Shown in pieces: positions 57,440 to 64,000 of a DNA stretch of 64,000 nucleotides. The DNA lies in the NCBI GenBank assembly GCA_036350795.1, contig JAZBNV010000100.1:1-64000 (forward strand), in the 5' to 3' direction. How positions within the stretch are numbered: the stretch's first letter is position 1; every line of letters starts with the position of its first letter. Origin of the DNA: JAUVKT01 sp036350795 (GTDB taxonomy: Bacteria; Bacteroidota; Bacteroidia; Bacteroidales; VadinHA17). Below the pieces are notes generated by a model, which was not told the DNA's origin, searched no databases, and saw only the letters and a program-made list of their open reading frames with translations. The position numbers were made by a program, and so were the translations under genes.

Positions 57440-59485
57440 ATGATGAAAAAACTTATTAAGCTTTCTATTTTTCTTGTTCTCCTGGCAGGATGCAGCGATA
57501 TTAAAAAGGAAGATAACAGCATAGATCTGTCGGATGCAGCAGAAAAGAGCATAAATACACTCCGGGATAAATATCCGGCTGAAAACCACGACAGGATCAG
57601 CAGGGGAGTAAAGCACCTCTCGGAGTTATGGTTCAGCAGCGATGGCACCGCAGGTGACTTCAGCTCGTTTTGTGAAAAGTATTTTATTCCTTCCGGGCCC
57701 GCACTTGAACAGGCTTTTAATACACTGGAGCTGCAGTTCGAATATATCAGGGGCTATTCCAGGGAACTTGCCCTGCAGCTGGATCTGCCTCTTGTTACTC
57801 ACTCCAGGCCTGTTACTGAGATTGACAGGTTAATATCAGCTTCCAAACCAAGCTCAGATTATTATGCCAGCAAACTGGCTTTTTCCATAGCATTAAATTT
57901 TCCATATTACAGTTATAGGGAAAAGGAAGAATACGGACGGGAATGGACCAGGGAACAGTGGGCTATGGTAAGGCTTGGGGACATGTTCAGGTCGAGAAAT
58001 AATCCTTCATTCAAATCTGAATCCGTGCCACTGCCTGATGAGCTTGTGGATTATACAAACCTTTATATTCTTTCTATGGATCATATGCTTTCGCCCGCTA
58101 TGGAAGTAATATTTCCCGAAGGTACACGGCTAAACTGCCATAACGGTCTGAGGGATGAGGTTAAGGGCCTTTATACAAGAAGTAATTCTTTGGAAAGGCA
58201 GGAGATGATAAGCCGGATAGTAATGCATATTATCTACCAGACCATACCCCTGTGTATGATTGGAGAAAGCGAATTTTTCTGGGAGCCTGTAGCTAACAGG
58301 GTATTCAGGAAGGAAGGAAATGAGTATATTGAAATTGAAGCTGAAGCTGAGAGTGGCAGAAGATATCGGAATCTTCATTTCCGGATGAAGGAAGAGATGG
58401 CCCGGGACAATAGCCTGGCAGATGGTACAACCTACCTGAGCCGTACTTTTGAAAGCCGTCAGTTAAGCGAGGAAAGGATTGTTGCCCTGCTTGAATCTGT
58501 TGTTTCCTCGCCAATGAAAAAGGAAGTTGCCGAAATACTAAAAGACAGGTTAGGCCGTGATCTTAAACCCTTTGATATCTGGTACCCGGGTTTTCAGAGC
58601 CAGTCTGACTATGATATGGATAAACTGGATGCCTTGCTCAGGGAGAAATATCCTACTCCCTTAGCCTTCCAGGATGATATTCCAGATATACTCAGGAGAA
58701 TAGGTTTTGATAATGAAACTGCAGATTTTCTTGGTTCGCACGTGGTAGTGGATCCGGTACCATCAGGTGGACATGCAAACGGAGCCCAGATGAAGGGCGC
58801 CTCTGCCCACCTCAGAACCAGGTTTGAACCCTATGGCCTTAATTATAAAGGCTATCGTATCGGAATGCACGAGATTGGCCATACAATCGAACAGAACATA
58901 TCTTTGTATAAGACTGATTATTATTTTCTTAAAGGAATACCCAGCAGTCCCTTTACCGAAGCAATGGCCGACCTTATTGCTTACAGGGATGTGTTAGGAC
59001 TGGGACTCAGTTCTGAATATACAAAGAAAGACAGGGAGTTAAATGCTCTTGCTGCTTTCTGGTTTGTGTGCGAAATGGGCGCCGAGGCTCTTCACGAAAT
59101 AAGGGTATGGCACTGGTTCTATGAAAACCCGGATGCAACAGCAGAGGAACTGGGAAGGGCTACCATCGACCTGGCCAACGAGGTGTGGAACGAATACTTC
59201 GCCGATATCTTCGGAATAAGTGATGTGCCTGTATTCTCAATCTATAACCATTTTATTAATGGTGCCCTGTACTTACATTCTTATCCTCTGGGCAATATTG
59301 TTCTTATGCAGCTTGAAGAGTTTTTCGAAGGAAAGAATTTCGCGGAAGAAATGGTGCGGGTATGTGCAATAGGAAACCTGACACCCGATCAGTGGATGAT
59401 TGAAGCAACAGGAGAGGCTTTCAGCTCTGAGCCCATGCTCAGAGCCGTTAGGAAAGCCATTGATAATTACGAGGCTAAGCAGTAG
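57440..59485 (+). CDS. putative zinc metallopeptidase lipoprotein of unrecognised family (HEXXH)
   Basis: Lipoprotein of 681 residues: lipobox VLLAGC just after MMKKLIKLSIF. The only strong motif is HEIGHT at residues 477-482 (HEXXH; H477, E478, H481), with a likely third ligand E507 in PFTEAMADLIAYRD, so a gluzincin-type fold is probable. Helices predominate throughout. I could not match it to M3, M32 or M49: the distal motifs of M3/M32 are missing and M49 has HEXXXH. The frame opens at a TTG (57416), but the ATG at 57440 fits the signal peptide. It sits inside a peptidase district, which supports a proteolytic role. Confidence 0.7.
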   Translation: MMKKLIKLSIFLVLLAGCSDIKKEDNSIDLSDAAEKSINTLRDKYPAENHDRISRGVKHLSELWFSSDGTAGDFSSFCEKYFIPSGPALEQAFNTLELQFEYIRGYSRELALQLDLPLVTHSRPVTEIDRLISASKPSSDYYASKLAFSIALNFPYYSYREKEEYGREWTREQWAMVRLGDMFRSRNNPSFKSESVPLPDELVDYTNLYILSMDHMLSPAMEVIFPEGTRLNCHNGLRDEVKGLYTRSNSLERQEMISRIVMHIIYQTIPLCMIGESEFFWEPVANRVFRKEGNEYIEIEAEAESGRRYRNLHFRMKEEMARDNSLADGTTYLSRTFESRQLSEERIVALLESVVSSPMKKEVAEILKDRLGRDLKPFDIWYPGFQSQSDYDMDKLDALLREKYPTPLAFQDDIPDILRRIGFDNETADFLGSHVVVDPVPSGGHANGAQMKGASAHLRTRFEPYGLNYKGYRIGMHEIGHTIEQNISLYKTDYYFLKGIPSSPFTEAMADLIAYRDVLGLGLSSEYTKKDRELNALAAFWFVCEMGAEALHEIRVWHWFYENPDATAEELGRATIDLANEVWNEYFADIFGISDVPVFSIYNHFINGALYLHSYPLGNIVLMQLEEFFEGKNFAEEMVRVCAIGNLTPDQWMIEATGEAFSSEPMLRAVRKAIDNYEAKQ

Positions 59486-59502
59486 CCTGCTCCCGGGGAA
59501 GA

Positions 59503-61323
59503 TCAGAATAAGATAGCCCCTTTTCCTCCTACCACAGGCAGGGTAAGAGTTGTACCATCCAGGTCTACAGTAAGTTCTGTTCCCGGCTCGGGCCACAGGG
59601 TAAATTCCCTGTCGCTTCCGAATATCATAAGTCCGATTTGCTGACCCGCCTTAATTACCTGGTCGTCAGGCTGTAGTTCAAAACTCATTTCATAAAACTT
59701 ACCGGGCTTAAGAGGCTCACTCCTGCTTATGGAACTGTGATTACGCAGATCAGCCCAGCCCCGGGTAATAATATTGTCCGTAATCATGGGTCTCCTTCCT
59801 TCAGTCCATGGTAATGATACCATCCATACCGATAGATTTACTGCAGTCTTATTGCTTGCCGCCCTGATTGTAATTGTAGCCGTGCCGGAGATGTGAATAT
59901 CTTCCTTTAATACAGGAGTGAGATAGAGTAACCTGTGATTTGTGTTTTCTGCCTGCGCAAGTGTGGCACCGCTGAAAGATACATTGTCAACAAGTGTTTC
60001 TTTGCTACCTGACTTGCTGTTATTAAATGACAGGCCACCTGTTTCGGGAGCTCCCGGACTGAGATAAAAAGTGACATCCCTTGCATCGGGATTTGGGTAA
60101 TCCTTGTAGGGTGTCGGGTTTGTGCGTTCGTCAGCTTCCCTTACTATCCATGATTTTGCATCGTTCTCAACTCCGTTTTCAATTCCGAACAGATACCTGG
60201 TAAACCACCTGTTCATCATTTCCATTGGTGGCTGACCTCCATGACCACCCTGGTGGTAGAAGATCTGAACCGGCAATCCTTTCTCTTTCGCAGCTTCAGC
60301 AATCCTGTAACTATGCTCCGGCATTACATTCCAGTCATTAAATCCATGCGACATTAAAAGGGCAGCCCTGAAGGGCTCCATATCATTAAGGTAATCCCGT
60401 CCGGCCCAGAAATCATTGTAATCACCGGTGGTCCTGTCCTGGTTCATGTTCATCTCCTTATCCCTGATATTGGTATTGCAGTATTCCCTGTTTTCGGGGA
60501 AACCACTGTGAATAAAGTTGTAGAGAACATCAACATCTTCGCCCAGGTAACCACCCGGGCTCCTTACAAGGCCGTTAGACCTGTAATAGTGGTAATAAGA
60601 TGTATTCGGAGCAACCGGTATTATCGCCTCCAGACCTTCAACACCCGTTGTGGCAGCTGCCACGGGAATAGTTCCGTTATAAGAAGTTCCGGTCATTCCA
60701 ACCTTACCGCTTGACCAGTATGCTTTAACTTCTTCCTTACCATCAACACTTGTATAGCCCTTTGCTCTGCCGTTAAGCCAGTCTATAACTGCTTTCGGAG
60801 CCAGCGATTCATTATCTCCTCCAACGGTAGGGCAGCCCTGCGACAGACCTGTTCCGGGGCTGCATGAATGCACAACGATAAAGCCCCTGGGTACCCAGTC
60901 GCTGGTGTGAGAACGGGAAATAAAACCCCTGCGTTCCTGGTGTTTTATTTCGGGCGGATTAGTCCTTTGCGGCGGATCACTGTCCAGTTCCTGTCTTACA
61001 TTCCAGAAATATTCACTTTTCAGCGATCCTGTTCCCATATAGTAGGGACTCGATTCATATATTACCGGAAGCTTCAGGCCCTCGGTCTCGGTTTGTTCCG
61101 GACGAAAAACATCCACATATACCCTGTCAGCCCTGCCATCACCATCCGAATCAAATTCTGTTTCTACCCAGAGATCCTGCACTATCCATTTATCAGGATC
61201 AGAAAATTCAGGTACTATCTGTGCCTGCCCGTCCTTAAAAACAGGCTTAACTTTTTCCTGTGCATTTGAGTAATTTAAGGCAAAAGCCGCAATTACAATT
61301 AATAGTAAAATCTTTTTATTCAT
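59503..61323 (-). CDS. Xaa-Pro dipeptidyl-peptidase / CocE-NonD family hydrolase
   Basis: Exported alpha/beta-hydrolase of 606 residues with signal peptide (MNKKILLLIVIAAFALNYSNAQ). The nucleophile S214 is in GTSYNG, the S15-type G-x-S-Y-x-G motif; the catalytic Asp is probably in HGFNDWNVMP and the His in HQGGHGG. A C-terminal jelly-roll domain (about 400-600) is typical of the S15/CocE group. Released Xaa-Pro dipeptides or hydrolysed esters are both possible, but the ring of peptidase genes favours peptides. It is 14 nt downstream of the BNR gene on the same strand. Confidence 0.85.
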   Translation of the reverse strand: MNKKILLLIVIAAFALNYSNAQEKVKPVFKDGQAQIVPEFSDPDKWIVQDLWVETEFDSDGDGRADRVYVDVFRPEQTETEGLKLPVIYESSPYYMGTGSLKSEYFWNVRQELDSDPPQRTNPPEIKHQERRGFISRSHTSDWVPRGFIVVHSCSPGTGLSQGCPTVGGDNESLAPKAVIDWLNGRAKGYTSVDGKEEVKAYWSSGKVGMTGTSYNGTIPVAAATTGVEGLEAIIPVAPNTSYYHYYRSNGLVRSPGGYLGEDVDVLYNFIHSGFPENREYCNTNIRDKEMNMNQDRTTGDYNDFWAGRDYLNDMEPFRAALLMSHGFNDWNVMPEHSYRIAEAAKEKGLPVQIFYHQGGHGGQPPMEMMNRWFTRYLFGIENGVENDAKSWIVREADERTNPTPYKDYPNPDARDVTFYLSPGAPETGGLSFNNSKSGSKETLVDNVSFSGATLAQAENTNHRLLYLTPVLKEDIHISGTATITIRAASNKTAVNLSVWMVSLPWTEGRRPMITDNIITRGWADLRNHSSISRSEPLKPGKFYEMSFELQPDDQVIKAGQQIGLMIFGSDREFTLWPEPGTELTVDLDGTTLTLPVVGGKGAILF

Positions 61324-61337
61324 TGTAAAATATTTAA

Positions 61338-63635
61338 TTATTTAATTCCTTCAATATCAATAACAAAAACACTTCTTCCATGTGTGCCTGCTATAAGGTC
61401 AAGTTCCCTGTCCTGAATTGCCAGGTCGTACACCGCACAGGTGGGGAGATGATTGCTTAAAGATAGCCATTCCTTTCCTCCGTTTAATGTAACATATACC
61501 GTTAAGTCGGTACCAATATATAAAATGTCAGCATCTCTCGGGTCCTCAATAATAACATTAACGGGTTCGGAAGGGAGATTTGATGCTATCGAAGTCCATG
61601 ATTTTCCTGCATCATCAGATTTAAAAATGTAGGTCTGGAAGTCATCATCCCTGTAACCGGTAAATGTGGCATACACAGTATTCATCTTATGGCGTGAAGC
61701 CCTGAGCCTGCTTACCCATTTCCCGGGCAGGCTTTTACTTATTAACTCCCATTTTTTACCATCATTTCGCGTAATATGTATATTACCATCATCGGTTCCT
61801 GCATAGATTAAACCCTGTTTAAGCGGTGATTCAGAGATTGATGTAATGGTACCGAAGGGTACATTACCGCTTCTCTCCGGGCCCGGATCAGTGCTCAGGT
61901 CAGGTGAGATAGCAATCCACTTATTTCCCCTGTCGGTTGATTTAAGGACCTTCTGTGTTCCATAGTATATTGTCTCAGGACTATATTTTGAGATAATAAA
62001 AGGTGTCATCCAGTTAAACCTGTACTCATCTTCTCCTTTCGGTGCCTCCGGCTGAAGGTTAACAGTTTCTCCCGTCTTCATATTCTTTCTCCTTAAAGCA
62101 CCAAACTGATGCTCATAATATATTTCATCCGGATTATAGGGATCCGGTACGGTGAAATAGCTGTCGCCACCTCCCCACCTGTCCAAATAAACATGCTTCC
62201 AGGGATCCCCGGTGCCAAACTTTGTCAGCCTGTCTTTAACGTTATGATTGCCAGGACCATAGAGGGCGGCATTATCCTGTGTGCCTCCATATATATTGTA
62301 AGGATCGGCATTGTCAACAGAAACGGCATAGAATTCCCCGATGGGGAAGTTATTATAGTGGAGCCAGGTATTCCCTCCATCCCACGAACAGTAGAGGCCC
62401 CCATCATTTCCCAGTAATAATTTTGATGGATTCTTTGAATCGATAAGCATGTCATGCATGTCGAGATGCATAACCCTTATATCGTGAGATAATATATGAA
62501 CCACAGTGTCGCCTGTAAAACTGAAAGTTTTGCCGCCATCTTTCGAACGTATAAGCTTCCATCCCGGAACATAGATATCATTTTCATCTGCCGGTGAAAC
62601 CCTTACAAGGCAGAAATCATACCCTATGCCCGTAGGAAAGGGACCTGCATGGGTTTTAGTCCAGGTAAGCCCGGCATCCTCCGATCTGTACAGCTCACCC
62701 CCGGTTTTTCCGCTGCCGTCATCACCTGCAGGAGTTTGATTGTCAACAATTACATACACAATATCGGGATTTGAAGGAGCTATCGCGATTCCCATCCGCC
62801 CCAGATATTGTCCGGATGGCAGGCCTCCCTCAAGCCTGGTCCATTCTTTACCGGCATCCGTACTTTTCCATAATCCGCTTTCCTTACCTGATATTATATT
62901 ATTCCAGGCTTTCCTGTCTCTTTCCCAGCTCACTGCATATAGGGTATTGTTATCTGCAGGATCCATTACCAGCTCTATGATTCCTGTCTTATCCGAGATA
63001 TACAGGACCTTTTCCCACGATTTTCCCCCGTCAACAGTTTTGTATACTCCGCGTTCCTCGTTGAAGCTGTAGTTATGGCCTATTGCAGCTACATAGACAA
63101 TATCAGGGTCGAGGGGATCAATCACAATCCTGCTGATGTGGTAGCTTCCTGCCAGTCCCATATGCTCCCATGTTTCTCCTTCATCCAGCGACTTAAATAC
63201 ACCCAGCCCGGCATATGAGCTCCTGGCCATAAGTACCTCTCCTGTACCTGCCCATATTATGTCGGGGTCGGATGGGGCAATGCCAATACAACCCATTGCA
63301 AATGCAGGCTGCTCATCAAAAACAGCCTTCCAGGTAGTGCCATGGTTAATACTTTTCCAGATGTTACCTGATCCCGGGGCTACATATATGGTAGATGGCC
63401 GCTCAGGATGTATAGCTATTGATTCTATCCTGCCTCCCATAAACTCAGGTCCTGCAACCCTCCATTCAAGGTCTTTGAAAGGTGAATTATGCTTTAACTC
63501 CAGGTGCTTCTCCCATGATTTTAATCTTGCTTCATGCCCGAACAATGCTTCCGGATATTGTCCCTTCACTTCAGGCAAAAAACTTATTAGTATTATTATT
63601 GCTGAAATAGCTGTACAGAGGAATCTCTTATTCAT
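61338..63635 (-). CDS. secreted BNR/sortilin-like beta-propeller protein
   Basis: Exported protein of 765 residues with signal peptide (MNKRFLCTAISAIIILISFL). It contains about ten BNR/Asp-box repeats (SINHGTTWKAV, SLDEGETWEHM, TVDGGKSWEKV, SDDAGKSWTSI), giving one or two propellers. It resembles the protein at 28393 in the opening pattern (GPxxxGGRI/V) and in repeat spacing. The frame opens 31 codons earlier; the ATG at 63635 was chosen because the signal peptide begins there. It precedes the Xaa-Pro peptidase gene by 14 nt, so they are likely co-expressed. No catalytic residues can be named. Confidence 0.82.
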   Translation of the reverse strand: MNKRFLCTAISAIIILISFLPEVKGQYPEALFGHEARLKSWEKHLELKHNSPFKDLEWRVAGPEFMGGRIESIAIHPERPSTIYVAPGSGNIWKSINHGTTWKAVFDEQPAFAMGCIGIAPSDPDIIWAGTGEVLMARSSYAGLGVFKSLDEGETWEHMGLAGSYHISRIVIDPLDPDIVYVAAIGHNYSFNEERGVYKTVDGGKSWEKVLYISDKTGIIELVMDPADNNTLYAVSWERDRKAWNNIISGKESGLWKSTDAGKEWTRLEGGLPSGQYLGRMGIAIAPSNPDIVYVIVDNQTPAGDDGSGKTGGELYRSEDAGLTWTKTHAGPFPTGIGYDFCLVRVSPADENDIYVPGWKLIRSKDGGKTFSFTGDTVVHILSHDIRVMHLDMHDMLIDSKNPSKLLLGNDGGLYCSWDGGNTWLHYNNFPIGEFYAVSVDNADPYNIYGGTQDNAALYGPGNHNVKDRLTKFGTGDPWKHVYLDRWGGGDSYFTVPDPYNPDEIYYEHQFGALRRKNMKTGETVNLQPEAPKGEDEYRFNWMTPFIISKYSPETIYYGTQKVLKSTDRGNKWIAISPDLSTDPGPERSGNVPFGTITSISESPLKQGLIYAGTDDGNIHITRNDGKKWELISKSLPGKWVSRLRASRHKMNTVYATFTGYRDDDFQTYIFKSDDAGKSWTSIASNLPSEPVNVIIEDPRDADILYIGTDLTVYVTLNGGKEWLSLSNHLPTCAVYDLAIQDRELDLIAGTHGRSVFVIDIEGIK

Positions 63636-63791
63636 ACTTTTAAAATTATATTTGCTTCTCTTACTGTTCTGTTTTTGTTGTTCAAGATAGTAAACTCTTA
63701 TTCCTTTTGTTATGTTATTGAACAACATTAACGTCAGGTCAATTGCTTTTTATTTAAATTAGGGCTCTGTAACAAATAAAGACTTAAGACT

Positions 63792-64000
63792 ATGCATAAG
63801 CAAAAGATTCTATTTCTGTGTATCAGCTTGATACTCTTTCTTTCGGTTTCATCTGAGAATACACAGGCCCAGAGATTTGGTGCCGGTTCTGCCATTATAG
63901 GATGGGCTGATGATAATAACTACCTTACAATGGATAGTGATGCTGAGGGCAACAGGCTTGTAATGAGTGTTAATGTCAGGACTGGCAAAAAGAAAGCTTA
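63792..64000 (+). CDS. N-terminal fragment of a probable S9 (DPP IV-like) peptidase, cut by window end
   Basis: The first 69 residues are visible: start MHKQKILFLCISLILFLSV, a signal peptide, then QRFGAGSAIIGWADDNNYLTMD and a beta-strand pattern ending in MSVNVRTGKKKA. The IGWADDNxYL pattern followed by a short propeller-type strand resembles the N-terminus of Bacteroidota S9 prolyl oligopeptidase/DPP IV-like proteins as I remember them. The catalytic domain lies outside the window, so the call is tentative. It is divergent from the BNR gene and extends the peptidase district. Confidence 0.5.
   Translation, partial: MHKQKILFLCISLILFLSVSSENTQAQRFGAGSAIIGWADDNNYLTMDSDAEGNRLVMSVNVRTGKKKA

Noticed and set aside
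57440..59485. Dipeptidyl-peptidase III (M49)
   Set aside because: M49 requires HEXXXH; this protein has HEXXH, and the rest of the M49 pattern is absent.

Overview
The window reads as a chromosomal segment from a member of the Bacteroidota, most likely an uncultured, probably anaerobic Bacteroidales-type bacterium. The evidence is the gene content: a Bacteroidota-type BamD and omega-like RNA polymerase subunit, DUF4835/PorD, DUF3276, DUF5606, an N-terminally extended NusB, a fused formiminotransferase-cyclodeaminase, and surface proteins with an S74 chaperone or BNR repeats. Several upstream regions also carry Bacteroidota-type promoters (-33 TTTG, about 18-20 nt spacer, -7 TAnnTTTG). I saw no tRNA, rRNA, CRISPR array, insertion sequence, integrase or phage module. 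Coding density is high and no gene-free stretch exceeds 300 bases.

Layout. Positions 1-7300: an alpha-oxoamine synthase on the minus strand faces away from a plus-strand run bamD, omega-like, coaBC, porD, recN, fabI (envelope assembly, coenzyme A, type IX secretion, recombination, fatty acid synthesis). 7400-13250: a DUF819 transporter-like protein, an Omp85-type barrel, and hutI-ftcD for late histidine degradation. 13118-20204: an NlpC/P60 hydrolase with a previously easy-to-miss 42-residue membrane protein behind it, the c-di-AMP phosphodiesterase PgpH, and the minus-strand lolA-ftsK pair plus a DUF4412 lipoprotein. 20250-22420: arcC and an ornithine carbamoyltransferase. 22560-28276: DUF456, DUF3276, and, from a divergent promoter pair, a seven-gene run nusB, DUF1573, yajC, ybbR-like, coaE, TerB-DnaJ, DUF5606. 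28393-37623: a BNR-repeat exoprotein, a lipoprotein with a formylglycine-generating-enzyme-like domain, mazG with a SAM-hydrolase-like gene, phoH and purC.

37824-41216 holds nfnA-nfnB (NADH/NADPH/ferredoxin transhydrogenase subunits) followed by a dihydroorotate-dehydrogenase-like protein that lacks the usual catalytic cysteine motif, closed by a strong terminator. 41314-44727 holds a LysM/periplasmic-binding fusion, then an ECF sigma factor, a small one-pass membrane protein and a Spy/CpxP-like protein that together look like an envelope-stress circuit. 44693-51785: a large TPR protein, a YgiQ-type radical SAM enzyme and a repeat-rich surface protein ending in a self-cleaving chaperone domain. 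51848-64000 is a peptide-degradation district: M28, PepT, M14, an unrecognised HEXXH lipoprotein, an Xaa-Pro dipeptidyl-peptidase-like hydrolase, a BNR protein and the start of a probable S9 peptidase.

Together the genes suggest a proteolytic, amino-acid-using lifestyle: secreted and periplasmic peptidases release peptides and amino acids, Hut and Arc enzymes degrade histidine and citrulline/ornithine intermediates, and NfnAB balances reduced cofactors. The most promising unexplained items are the HEXXH lipoprotein (57440-59485), the NfnAB plus cysteine-less DHOD-like unit, the atypical sigma/anti-sigma module, the 42-residue membrane protein, a GC-rich intergenic stretch after argF, and short tandem arrays placed just before argF, purC and nfnA. 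No clearly new multi-gene defence or mobile system was found.
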